This document shows, in pieces, positions 42,914 to 55,289 of a stretch of 64,000 nt of DNA; position 1 is the first letter of the stretch, and each line of letters begins with the position of its first letter. The notes under the pieces were generated by a model. It was not told where the DNA came from and did not search any database. It saw nothing but the letters and a program-made list of their open reading frames with translations. The stretch spans positions 28,671,875 through 28,735,874 of the forward strand of contig NC_090034.1 of the NCBI RefSeq assembly GCF_037176765.1, given 5' to 3'. This stretch comes from Anolis sagrei (lineage: Eukaryota; Chordata; Lepidosauria; Squamata; Anolidae). The position numbers and the translations under genes are program-made.

Positions 42914-45885
42914 TACGAAAGGTTAGAAAAAGAAATTGTGGAGAAGGAAAGACAAGTCAAAATTAATCCTCAAGATATAAGATCATTTCATCAACTAGAG
43001 ATATTAAAGAAACAAATTAACACACTGCAACTAGAAGAAATGGAAAAGAAACTAAAATACATTAGACAATATCACTTTGAAAACGCCAACAAGATAGGGA
43101 AGGGCTTGGCCAGGAAAAATGCACTAAAAAAACAAACTAGACACATATCAAAGATAGTAGAAAAGGGGAAATCCTACTACAACACCAATGACATCACTGA
43201 ACAATTTGTAGGATACTATAAAAAAAACTCTATGAGGATGACAAAATACCCAGAGAGAAAATAATGCAATATTTAGGGAAACAAAATATCCATAGACTGT
43301 CAGACGAACAAAGAGAAAGGCTAAATAAAATGATCACTCAAGAAGAAACAAGCAAGGTCATTAAAAACCTCCCAGTTGATAAAGCCCCGAGCCCGGATGG
43401 CTTTACTACAAGAAATTACAAAACTTTTCAGGATATTCTAATCCCACTACTTGAAAAAGTTATGAATAAAGCAATGAAGGAAGGAACAATACCAGATTCA
43501 TGGAAATCAGCAACGATCTCTATGATTCATAAAGAGAATACAGATAGCTTGTCAGTAAAAAATTATAGGTCTATATCTTTACTTAATATTGATTATAAGA
43601 TATTTTCAGCTATACTGGCCCTAAGACTAAAGGAATTCCTATCGACAACAATAGAAGAGGATCAAGTAGGATTTGTCCCAAAGAGACAACTGAGAGATAA
43701 TATAAGAACCGTTCTCAATATTATAGATTACTATGAAAAAAAACAACCAAAAGGAAGTTGCCTTGATGTTTCTAGATGCCGAGAAGGCATTTGACCATGT
43801 CAACTGGTACTTCATTACTGACTTGTTAAAAGAAATTGATATAGGGCACTACTACTTGAACGCAATAAATTCCATTTATACACAACAATACCCTAAAATT
43901 GTAATACATGGACAACAATCTGGAAACATACCTATACAAAAAGGAACAAGACAAGGATGCCCCTTGTCCCCACTACTTTTCATCTTAACACTGGAAGTGT
44001 TATTAACGAAAATATTGATAAATAGTTATTTGAAAGGATTGAAAACGAAAAAATACTCATTCAAAACTCGGGCGTTTGCAGATGATATAGTCTGCGTTAT
44101 AGAAGACCCTCTAGAACAAGCAAATAGATGGTTACGGGAGATAGAGGAATTCGGAGAAGTGGCAGGCTTTAAAATAAACAAAGACAAGACACAAATTATT
44201 ACTAAAAATATCAATAATGAAAGAAAAATAAAATTACAAGATACAACGGGAATCAAAATTGTCCAAAAGACAAAGTATTTAGGTATAATAATATCACCTA
44301 ATAACTCACACTTAATGAAAAATAATTAAGAAAGGAAATGGACAGAAATAAGGAAGAAACTGAAATCATGGGAATATCTTAATCTTTCTCTGCTCGGCAG
44401 AATTGCCGCCGTTAAAATGAATATCCTGCCGGATATCCTTTTCTTATTCCAAACTCTTCCAATATTAAGATCTAAAACCCATACTCGAAACTGGCAGAAA
44501 GACATATCTAGAAAGGCAAAAAACAAAGAATAAGTTTTAAAAACTTAACAGATGACAAAAGAAGGGGAGGATTAAATCTCCTAGATTTGCAGCTCTATTA
44601 TGAGGCATCTGCCCTTTGTTGGGTAAGAGACTGGACAACATTAAATAAAAGAAAGATACTAGCATTGGAGGGTTTTGATTTAACGCAAGGATGGCACAAT
44701 TATTTATGGAGGGGAAAAGCAGAAAGGGGAAAAAATTAAAAATCATCTGACAAGAGCGACTCTCCTACAAATATGGAATAGATATAAGGAAAGATTGTAA
44801 CAAAAGACATCATTATGGTTTTCTCCCAATGAAGCTTACCACTTGAGAGAACTCCCTAGAGAAAAGTGGCTAGGATATTCCCAACTTCTTAAATTTGACA
44901 CACAAGGAGCAACTCTCAAATCCCAAGAAGACATAAAACAAATTGACCAATTGATCTCATGATTTTAATACCAACAGATAAAAGAAAATTTCAAAATAGA
45001 CAATAAAATAGGATTTGAAACAAAAGAAACATTTTGGGACAAGATTCAAAATTAATAAAGAAAATATACCAGCAATTATTAATTTGGTTAATTGAAACTG
45101 AACTGGTAAAAGATAATACGATAAAGTGGTCTAAGGACATAGGCAGATCCATAAATTTGTCAGGATGGAAAGAAATATGGCACAAGAAGTTAAAATACAC
45201 TTACGCATCTGAGCTCCAGGAGAATTGGTATAAAATATTTTACACGTGGTACCTAACTCCGGAGAAGATATCAAAGTTCAGTAAGGGTAAAATGAAGATA
45301 AATGTTGGAAATGTGGAAAGCACAAAGGCAACTTCTTCCATATGTGGTGGGACTGTATAAGGGTAAAGAATTTCTGGTATGAAATATACAAGAAGATTAA
45401 ATCAATCCTGAATATAAAATTAGAATTCAAACCAGAACTATTGTTACTAGGGATTACAGATTCCATCACAGACAAAAACGTAGAAAAATTATTCTTCGAC
45501 TTTACTACAGCAGCGAGAATCATACTTGCCAAAGTTTGGAAATCCAATGTGATTCCCACTTTGGAGCAATGGATACTAAAAATAATGGAGATTTTAAATA
45601 TGGACATTTTAACATATGAAATTTCCCAAAACAATGTAAAACCACCTAGAACTGACTGGAAAATCTTTTTGGAATATATAAAAAGAGAAAACAAGGAAAT
45701 TTATATCGGGTTTTTTTAACGAAACTTGAAGGAGCATCACTAGAAAATCGACGATCAAACCAATCAAAGAACAGAAAATTATGGAAATATACAGATTTGT
45801 TCTTCTCTAATGTGGGAGATCCTGGAAGTATTTTAACCTCCCCAGCCCCCCCTTTTTTCTTGCTTTTTTATTTTTTTCTCTTCTC

Positions 45886-45930
<45 letters not shown>

Positions 45931-47041
45931 TCAATATACTAGCTGTCCCCTGCCACGTGTTGCTGTGGCCCAGTCTTGTGAGAAAAGAAAGTACTGATTT
46001 CTAATCTATGTAATTTCTTTATGCTTGTAGGTAAACGATGTTTCTTCTTGTTTCTTTGTCAGTGTTGATGTGGAGAGTGTCTGGTTTGCCTACTCTGGAA
46101 TATGCAACATATCACTGTCCTTCTTTAGGGTTCCCTTTCAAATCTATGATACTATATCTCTCTGTGTGTCAATCATATATATCTATCTATATCTATGGCT
46201 GGATGGCTCTTTGTCAGGAGGGCTTTGATTAGATTTTCTTGCCCTGGTGAAGGGAGTTGGACTGGATGGCCTTAAGTATTTTCTGTTGGTCATGGGGGTT
46301 CTGTGTGGGAAGTTTGCCCCAATTCTGTCGTTTGTGGGGTTCAGAACGCTCTTTGATTGTAGGTGACCCATAAATCCCAGTAACTACAACTTCCAAATAT
46401 CAAAGTCTATTTTCCCCAAACTCCATCTGTGTTCATATTTGGGCATATGGAATATTCGTGGCAAGTTTGGTCCAGATCCATCATTGTTTGAGCCCAAATG
46501 TGCTCTGGATGTAGGTGAACTACAACTCCCAAACTCAAGGTCAATGCTCACTAAACCCTTCTAGTGTTTTCTGTTGGTCATGGGAGTCCTGTTATACCAC
46601 GTTTGGTTCAATTCCATTGTTGGTGAGGTTCAGAATGCTCTTTGATTGTAGGTGAACTATAAATCCCAGCAACTACAACTCCCAAATGAGAAAATAAAAT
46701 AAAAAATGAGTGAAGGACATACATTGGGTTGTTAGGTGTATGTTGTCCAAATTTGGTGTCAATTGGCCCACTGTTTTTTTTAGTTCTGTTAATCCCACAA
46801 ATGACCATTACATTTTTATTTATATAGATATATATACATCTTTTTTATAATATGCATACCGAAAACATAGCTATACCCTTTCCCCTTATCCTCTTCCCCT
46901 CTATATCCTTAATTCCTCACTTTACTTTGAGATGATTGTTCCCACTCTTTATCTGTATACACACCACAGGAGTTTTCCTTATCACTTCTTTCTATCCGCT
47001 CCTACCTTAAGGAGCAACTTATTCTAAATAAAAACAATTTT
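42914..47041 (+). mobile_element. L1 LINE copy C with 17-bp duplication
   Basis: Flanked by AAAAATGTTGGGAACCA at 42897-42913 and 47042-47058. It starts inside ORF2 (linker YERLEKEIVEKERQ). RT follows: VKNYRSISLLNIDYKIF, QVGFVPKRQL, LDAEKAFDHVNWYF, TRQGCPLSPLLFILTLEVLL and FADDIV near 44073. Then come KYLGIIISPN and a C-terminal domain to about 45719. Frames break near 43240-43270, 43740, 44330, 44535 and 44960-45040, and between about 45300 and 45360. The 3' UTR is split by the Helitron at 45939. Confidence 0.85.
45939..46828 (-). mobile_element. Non-autonomous Helitron in L1 copy C
   Basis: On the minus strand it begins TCTATATAAATAAAAATG at 46828 after an A and ends with the hairpin GCCACAGCAACACGTGGC, a short spacer and CTAG at 45942-45939, followed by T. 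It includes hAT-derived GTAGGTGAACTACAACTCC units. A (TA)n run lies at about 45890-45928 beside the 3' end. No Rep/helicase is present. Confidence 0.65.
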
Positions 47042-47069
47042 AAAAATGTTGGGAACCACTGCTCTATAC

Positions 47070-48285
47070 GCTTTCATCCTTTCAGCACTTCCCAGTGCCT
47101 GACCACAACGAAACAGTTTAGGAACATGAAACACACAAATAAAAACTCTTAGGAACTGGCTTTAAAATAGTTTTGAAACCACAGGCCATTAAAAACAGCC
47201 AGAGCCGTCAGACTTGGTTTTAAAGAACGAAAGCCAGGCAAAATAAAATATATGATTTCCAGTTGCCCACATTCAGATTCAGGACTGCCAAAACCTGCAA
47301 GTAAATAGTTATAAGGAGATCCACTGAGACAGAATTTGTTGGGGGTTTTTTTGGAGACAAAAACGTCCAGAACCACTTAGGTAACATGGCCACTGGCAAG
47401 AGTGACAAAATTGAATTTTCCCTAGAGTAACATATAAAATCATTGATTTTAGGTTACTTTAGGCTTCACTCATTGCATTATTTCATCATTTTTGTGGTTA
47501 CAAGGGGAAAAGTGTTCCAACAACAGATTGTGCTATTCTGGCCTTTTCAAAGAAGCCGTTCTATAACAGTGATAGTAACTAATGATTTACTCTGCCCCCA
47601 AAGAGCAGACATAGATGCCCCTAACTCCCAATACTTTGAATATTCGCCTGAATTTTTCAAGAAATTGAACCTGAGTGAGAATTCAGCACCCTGGAGAACA
47701 GCGCCTTGAAAATTCATAGAATTCCAATTCTTTAATTCGATGGTCCCAAAATAGACAAGGGGAAGGGATCACCCCTTGGCTTTCACACAATTAAGTCTTC
47801 TTGAGGAATCTATTCTAAGGTAGTCTATGTTGCCTACCTCTCTTTAGCTGAATAAAGGAAATATTTCGGGATTGGAAGACTTCTTTCAGCAAGATCAAAG
47901 CTCCTCTCTGACTGTTCTGGATATGCCCAAAGACAGAGCAAAAGCAAGGACTTGCTTGTTGTGTTCCCAAGATGTTGACTTTGGCAGAGAGCATCTGTAT
48001 TGTCCAAGTGGTATTCAGTTGACAAGTGAGGGCATAAATTTTTCGAGGAAATGTTGCCAAGGGTGCAATAGGCTTGTGACCAATGGGGAGCCTCACTTGC
48101 TTCACTTTCCCAAACCCAATCAAGTGGCTACCGTTGCCATACCATTTTTACTGTGGTTCAAGGATTACATTTCCTCATATGAGATGCCCCAGACAATAAA
48201 GGTAATTCCCGGAAGCACAGTTCTTTGGTGTGAAAGCCTGCTACCAGGCTTTGGGTATAAGGTGTTTTGTTTTTGTTTTTTTGCA
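47070..48285. other. No gene recognised; one unassigned frame
   Basis: A frame at 47872-48315 (+) codes 147 aa with CLLCSQDVDFGREHLYC and CCQGCNRL clusters that look vaguely metal-binding. I know no matching family and see no splice or promoter support. The rest is plain sequence, possibly the L1 copy B flank. Confidence 0.35.
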
Positions 48286-48525
48286 GGGGCAGGGGGGAGT
48301 AGGACTAAAGACTGACAGGTTGTAGGTTTGAATTCGAGGAGAGTGCGGATGAGTTCCCTCTGTCAGCTCCAGCTCCCCATGTGGGGACATGAGAGAAGCC
48401 TACCATAAGGATGGTAAAACCTCAAAACATCCGGGCGTCCTGTGGGCAATGTCCTTGCATACGACCAATTCTCTTACACCAGAAGTGACTTGCAATTTCT
48501 CAAGTCACTAACACACACAAAAAAT
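48286..48525 (+). mobile_element. tRNA-derived SINE
   Basis: The head has GGTTTGAATTC near 48327. The body matches the reverse of 2137-2369 and it ends in CAAGTCACTAACACACACAA followed by A-rich sequence. Confidence 0.75.
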
Positions 48526-48904
48526 TCTAATAAATATGTACTACAAACACATTTGCTAATAATTACAATCAAATGAGACATACTTAGTTTTGCAATATTT
48601 ACAATGCTTGCAACATTTACATTTTCTAAATCATTACAGTTACAAAACCAGCTGAGATATTTCTTCAAAATTTTTCTTTCTTTGGTTTCAATTACAAATA
48701 TAGTTATAGTTACAAACACAATTGCAAATTCACACACACATATATATATTTCTCAGTTAATATATATCAAACTTTTCAAAAATTTCCTTTGTATTAATTA
48801 TCTCTATCTATCTATATAAAACCTACAACCCTTCAGGTGATCCCAGGTGTGGTCTCTGCCAGCCAGGGACAGAACTTTTGCCATCGGTTAGAGGGCATCC
48901 TGCT
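48526..48904. other. No gene seen
   Basis: AT-rich sequence with CACACATATATATA near 48735 and TATCTATCTATATAAAACCT near 48805, the latter like a Helitron 5' start. Confidence 0.4.
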
Positions 48905-49440
48905 TCATTCCATTTTATTAAGGGCTCCTATTTTCTCTGTTACCCAATTCACACTAGAGGTGACATTTGTTGGGTTTTGAGTTGTTATTTCTCGATGTCT
49001 CTGGAAAACCAGGGCTAGGAGAACATGCAAGTTGATCAACTTTGTCGTTGACCAAGAAACATCCCAAAAGGCCTCCTGAGTGTCCCCCTGCTGTCCCCTC
49101 TTCCTCTTCCTTCCTTGGTGTCGACGTGGCCCCCGAATACCAGTTTCCCGCTCCATTCCAGAGGCCACCACCTCCCGAGGTTGGAGTGCCAAGTCCGGCC
49201 AGTCAAAGACAATGACCACCTTTTGCCTGATCTCTTTGGTTGAAGGACAGTCCCTGATGAAATGCTCAGTGGTCTCCCTAGACTCACTTCCAACAACACA
49301 GGCTTGTTTCTGGGACAAAAGTCTGGGACAACAGTGTTCTTTTCCTTTCGGCCATGGTTGGTTGCCCTTCAAATAGTATATTTGATGGTAAAACATCAAT
49401 TGAATGTCTCACAGATTGAAGGGAATCCTCCGATCCATGA
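48905..49440 (-). mobile_element. Non-LTR element C-terminal fragment (uncertain)
   Basis: On the minus strand it encodes CPRLLSQKQACVVGSESRET followed by EHFIRDCPSTKEIR, a C...C...H...C knuckle as in C-terminal domains of R1/R2-like LINEs. Then comes a basic GRKRKRGQQGD stretch. The clade is not established. Confidence 0.4.
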
Positions 49441-49469
49441 AAGAGTCTATTTTTTTCTGGTTGTTTTTT

Positions 49470-52400
49470 TTTTAAAAAAAATAACTTTTTTTTGAAGTAA
49501 ATTTTTATTGAATTATCATAAACTACAATGAAAGAGGGTGAATAATGTGTAGAAGATAGAAAAGTGGGAAAGTTATAAATACAAATCACAACAACAAAGG
49601 AGAAAAGGAAGAGAAAAAAATTCAAAAAAGTAAAAAATAAACAAAAAAAGGAAAAAATAAAATAAAAAAACTATAAAAATAGAAAAAAGAAGAAAAAAAT
49701 AAAAAAATCCACAAAAATTGGACCTCCTTCTGGCTCTGCCCGTACGTTGTCTTTTTGTCAAACCTTTTTATGTATTCCTCCTTGTGAGGTTTTATTACCT
49801 TTTCTATTTAATTACAAGTCCTTGGATCTATTTTCAATGTACTCCTCAATTATTGACCAATCTGTCTGTTTTATTGGATTGCCTGTATTCTTTTTTAATA
49901 AAAAAGTTAATGTGTCCATGTCCTTAATTTCATTTATTTTCTTTACCCACTGGAATTTCGCCGGTACTTCTTTCTGCTTCCATAGTTGCGCAAAAACGAT
50001 TCTGGCAGCTGTCGTCAAATAGATAAATAAGATATCTTCATTTGTATCTAAACATATTTCTCCGTCTGTGATTCCCAGTAAATTGTATTCAGCTTTTCTC
50101 GGGAATTTTTTGTTGAATATGATCTGCATTTCTTCATGTATCCCTTTCCAATATTTTTGAGATTTTTCACAGCTCCACCATAGATGAAAAAAACTTCCAT
50201 CATGTTCGTTGCATTTCCAGCAAATTTTTGATACTTCTTTGTACATGTGGTTTAATTTCACTGGTGTCATATACCATCTGTGGAACATTTTCATCCAATT
50301 TTCTTTTAAATCAGTAGCATAAGTATACTTTAGTTTTTTGTTCCACATTATTTCCCAGTCTGCCATTGCTATCGGTTTTTTAAAATTCTCCGCCCACTTT
50401 ACCATACAGTTTTTTATCAGTTCAGTTTCCGTGAACCATTCTAACAGCTTGTCATATAATTTTGTTATACATTTTGTCTCAGTTTTTAGGATTTTATCCC
50501 AAAACTCTTCCTTAATTTGAAAACCTTGCTTTTTATCTTGATTGTATTGTTCTTTTATTTGTAAATAGTTCAGCCACATAATTCTTGGGTAGCTTTGTTT
50601 TATTTCTCCGTTGAGCCCTGTCTTAAAAGTTCTTTATAAGTAGGCCAAGTTGTCCATCCCAATAGCCTTCTCTGTTTAGCTTCCACTGGGGAGGTCCAAA
50701 GGGGGGTTTTTGAGTGGAAATAATTTTTGTATCTGTCCCAGATTCTAAGCAAAGAGGAGCGAATGAAATGGTTACCAAAGTTTCTTTCATTTTTCTCTTT
50801 TCCATACCATACGTAGGCGTGCCAACCAACTCGAAGATCATGGCCTTCTAATGTAAGGAGATTTTCACTCTTCAGTCTTATCCAATCTTTTATCCAAATC
50901 AAGGCACATGCTTCGTGGTATAACTTAAAGTTTGGTAAACCAAATCCTCCTCTATTCTTTTTGTCTGTCAGCACTTGATATTTTATTCTTGCCTTTTTCC
51001 TTTTCCAAATAAATTTCAGAAGATCCTTTGTCCATTCATTAAATTTCTTAACATTCCTTATTATGGGAATATTTTGAAATAAATAGAGCAATTTTGGAAG
51101 GACTGACATCTTAATTAATGCAATTCTTCCTAACAAGGAAAGGTTTAGATATTTCCACCTCTCCAAATCTTTTCTGATTTCGCACCAAAGTTTTTCATAA
51201 TTGTTGGAGAGAAGCTGACCATTTTTTGCTGTAATCCAGATGCCTAAATACTTAATCTTCTTTACGATTTGAAGGCCTGAGATTCTCCTTAGTTCTTCTT
51301 GTTTGTTCTTTGCCATGTTCTTCGTTAAAATAACAGTTTTATTTTTATTTAATTTAAATCCAGCCAATTTTCCAAATTCCTCAATTGTATTTAACCAATT
51401 TTTGATGTTTTCCCGTGGATTTTCTATTATACCAATTATATCGTCCGCATAAGCTCTGGCCTTATATTCTTGTTTCCCAATTTTGACCCCCTTGATCTTT
51501 TCTTCTTCTTTTATCTTTTTCATCAAAATTTCTAACGACATTATAAAAATCAGGGGAGATATGGGACAACCTTGTCTTGAGCCTTTTCCTATTTTGAATT
51601 CATCAGATGTTTGTCCGTTTATTTGGATTCTGGCCCTTTGATTCTTGTAAATTTCTTCTATAGCTGTTATAAATTGAAAGCCTAGATCCAATTCTTTCAT
51701 TAAGGTCTTGAAAAAGTCCCAGTTCAAATTGTCGAAGGCCTTCTCTGCGTCAGCCGCGAGGAAGGCCACTTCCTTTTGGGGGTTGGCTTCATAGTATTCG
51801 ATCATGTCGACCACTATTCTCATATTATCCTTTATGTTTCTTTTAGGTAAGAAGCCAACCTGCTCTTCCCCTATCCAGTTGCTCAAAAAAAATTTTAGTC
51901 TTTGGGCCAGAATATTTCTAAAGATTTTGTAATCCACATTTAAAAGCGAAATTGGCCTATAATTCTGTACATCTAATTGGTCAGACTGTTCTTTATGGAT
52001 TACTATTATTTCCGCTAAGTTCCAGGTTTCTGGAATTCCCAGATTCGGAAATACTCCATTCATTACTCTTTTTAACATTGGCATAAGCTCTTTCTTAAAT
52101 GTTTTGTAATACCCAGCAGTAAAGCCATCTGGGCCTGGCGCTTTATTCGCATCCATTTTTCTTATTGCGGCCTCAGTCTCCTCCTCTGTAATTTCTTTAT
52201 TCAGATCTTCTCTTTGGGCATCCGTAATTTTGGGGATATTAAATTTGCTTAAATATTCAACTATGTCCTGCATTGGAATACCATCATTCGCATAAAGATT
52301 CCCATAATATTCTTTAAATTCTTCCAGTATCCCTTTGTCTGTTGTAACCTCCTCGTTTCCTTTCTTAATTTTTACTATTCGTTGTGCTTGCCTCTTTTTT

Positions 52401-53518
52401 CGAACTAATTTGGCTAACCATTTACCGGATTTATTTGCGTTTTCAAAATGGTATCGATTTAAAAATTTTAGCTGTTTGGCTTGGTCCTCTGTTTCTATGT
52501 TAAATTTTTTCTGATGTAGCAGTTCAATTTCTTTGAGTATGTCTTTATTTCCTGGCTTACTCTTCAATTCATTTTCTTTTATATTTATTTTACTTACAAT
52601 ATCTTTTAAATCCTTTTGTCTATGTCTATTATTTCTGGCGTTGTGTTGGATAAGATGACCTCTTAGGACCGCCTTAGAGGCATCCCATATCACATTTTGA
52701 TGCATTCCTGGGGTGTTATTTGTCTCTACATATTTATCAATCAGATCTCTGTATCTGATTATGTCCTCTTCCCTTTTTATTAAATTCTCATTTAGTCTCC
52801 ATCTTCCTTTTGGTCTTATTTGATTAAGAATGATTTCTATGGGGGCATGATCCAAGAGATCTCTTGTCAAAATATTTATGTCCCAGATTTTTGTAATAAT
52901 GTTATTAGTTGCCCAACACATATCTATTCTCGACCACGTATGGTGTCTGTGAGAGTAAAATGTATAATCTTTTTTTGTAGGATTTTTGTATCTCCATACA
53001 TCTTTTAAATCCTGTTCCTCCTTAAGATCTAAAAAGATTTTGGGTAGGGTAGTCATTGTCCTCCTTGAGCCTTTTTTCCAAGTTTTTGATTTGTCCAATT
53101 GACTATCCAATACCCCGTTGAAGTCTCCCAAGATTATTAAATCATCAAATTCTGTTTCATCCAAATTCTCTTTTAGATTTTCAACAAATTTAGTTTTTGG
53201 ACCATTTGGGGTATATATATTACAAATTAGTATTTTTTGGTTTCCTGAAGTGATTTTGACAGCTACAAATCTTCCCTCCTGATCTTTAAAGGCTAATTCC
53301 GATTGCAAATCTTCTTTAATATATAATGCTACTCCTCTTTTCTTTTTTTCGAAAGAGGAGTAGTACAATTTGCCCAGTTTCTTATTTGTTAAATGTGCAA
53401 CATGTTTATGCATAGTGTGGGTTTCCTGTAGCGCCATTATGTCATACTTCCCTCTTTAATTTATTAAACAGAATTTTTCTTTTATTTGGAGAATTAAGAC
53501 CATTGACATTTTTTAAAA
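49470..53518 (-). mobile_element. L1 LINE copy D, nearly complete ORF2
   Basis: A 945-codon minus frame at 53437-50600 holds the AP endonuclease ([14 protein letters not shown] at about 103-110, RIDMCWA, DHAPIEI) and RT ([52 protein letters not shown] at about 51437). The C-terminus follows at 50579-49812 with knuckle CWKCNEHDGSFFHLWWSC. Two lesions show: a one-base shift near 53433 separating the start (NVNGLNSPNKRKILF) from [11 protein letters not shown], and a shift plus stop near 50590. The 3' UTR and A-rich end are at about 49470-49810. ORF1 is absent, so the copy is 5'-truncated. Confidence 0.9.
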
Positions 53519-54395
53519 ATAACTTGACAGATGTTCCTCTTGGGCATTTTTTTCCAACTGTGACTGAAAGAAAACCGTGCCACCATCTCCCAGTAGACAA
53601 ACTCTTTCAGGTTCTTAATAACCTGTCTCTCAGCTTGGAACCACTCTGCCAATACTTTATTTTGTTGGATCTGTCCATAGACCTCTATTAGGAAATCAGA
53701 CCCAGTGTGCTTCATGGCGGTCGTCAACCGAAAGGGCACCGGCTCCTCCCTCTACCATTTCTGAGCCCAGTTCTCTTTGACCCAGTTCTTTGTGAAAAGA
53801 GAAAGCCACCCCTCCATGCCATCCTGTTGGTTTACCCCCTGGCCATATTTTCCAAAATTCTGGCTGATAAAAACAGCCAAAAACTTCAGTCATAAAGCTG
53901 GTAAATCAAGGCCTCCTTGAGTCATCTTCCTATAAGCCACTGCCTATAGGGTGCCTATAGGGTGCTCCTAGGATGCCCCTTTTTCTCATCTCCCAGCAAA
54001 CCTTTCAGGTTGCTTTCCTCAGTGTGAAAAGACAACTTGCTGTTGGCATAAACTCCCTTGACTGGCCACACTGACACAAAGAGTTCAACTCCTCTGACAT
54101 TATTCCTCCTAAGTCATAAAAATTGGAAGCCAGACTATTTTGGAAACATTCAAACCCCATCTCACTTTCCGAGAAAAGTATTGTAATAACCCTCAAAGCA
54201 TTGCACTCATCTTCTGTGTTCAAGAAAGGCATTTATGAGATATGGAGAGAGAGATGCGACATTTTCAAAGAGGGTTCAGGAAAGGAGAATGCTCTAGGGA
54301 TTGTATTGCAAATATACTTTTTTAAGGATCCTTAAGCATGCAAGCCTTGAAAAGAAGGGCCCAACAAGGGGCAGGGTTGACTTAGAGCATCCAGT
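53519..54395. other. No gene seen
   Basis: Unassigned. A short minus frame at 53739-53494 could be L1 leader or chance. The segment next to 54395 may include SERBP1 3' UTR; a short A-run on the minus strand lies at about 54318-54325. Confidence 0.4.
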
Positions 54396-55271
54396 TTAGG
54401 ACAGAGCTGGGAAAGCTTCTGGATCATCAAAGTCAGGAGCAGAAGCACTGGACTGGCTAGGTGTGTGGATGACATCAAACTCCTTAACCAACTTATCAGT
54501 TCTGCTTCCACGGTTAGCCCTTCCCCCACGCCCACGGCCTCCTCTTCCACCTCGACCCCCATGCCCAGGACGGCCAAGATCCCCAAAATTGATCTCCAGC
54601 TGGGATGTGATGTCATTTGCCGGCTTACGGAAATGATGATCCATTACAGAATCTTCAGCATGAGTCTCATTGGATTCCATCTGACTCCCTTGCATCTCTG
54701 TCATCCCCTTTGTCTCCTCACTCTTTGACTTATGGAGAACAAAACCTTTTTTCCATTGTCCATCAGCACCTTCATTTGGTTTGTGGATGTTGAATTCAAC
54801 TTTTGAGCAATCCTTGTTTTGAATAGCTTTCCATTCATCCAGAGTCATTTCTTTTGGCCCTACCTCCTTCACTTCTTCTACTTCGTTCTCTTTATTCTCA
54901 GAGTCAGCAGGTGGATGTTCCTCTCCCTCTGGGGTTTCCTCTGTTGCGTTAGATTGATCCAAGTCAGTTAGCTCATCTTTGACCTTTCCCCAGTTATGTG
55001 ATCCACTTCCACCGCGCTTATCCTCATGCTTCAGACCAGATCTGTCACTTCCACTATGTCTATCAAATTCACGTTTGCCTCGGGAGTCAAAGCCATCTCC
55101 TCTAACCATTCCACGCCCTCGGCCACCGCGGCCGCCCCTTCCACCTGGGCCACCATGGCCACGCATAGGACGATCAATAATTGGCTTATCAACAGAAAAT
55201 TCTCCTCCTTCACCCTTTTCTTCAGCAGGTTTGTCAAATCGTCGCTCACGAGGAGGCTGCCTCTCCTGCCT
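54396..55271 (-). pseudogene. SERBP1: SERBP1 retrocopy, 5'-truncated, frame still open
   Basis: SERBP1 is an RGG-rich ribosome and mRNA-binding protein. About 290 codons match its C-terminal two thirds without introns: [23 protein letters not shown] repeats, [62 protein letters not shown], a second RGG block and [10 protein letters not shown] then TAA. Residues equal to human SFSHYS and the 15-residue ESPKY...YNYS segment are absent, matching a short splice form. Two extra in-frame segments occur, at about 54665-54718 and 54461-54500. The open frame extends upstream to 55343 into SINE sequence, which is not SERBP1. The N-terminal third is missing, so it is probably non-functional. Confidence 0.85.
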
Positions 55272-55289
55272 GCAAACATACGTTGGATT

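Larger units (their letters stand above)
42546..47061 (+). mobile_element. hAT element split by an L1 insertion
   Basis: Left end TAGTGGTTCCCAACC and right end TTGGGAACCACTG lie 4.5 kb apart but share the exact duplication CTCTATAC at 42538-42545 and 47062-47069. The body at 42546-42913 matches the 444-bp element at 33707-34150. Everything between 42914 and 47041 is a later L1 insertion near the right end. Confidence 0.88.
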
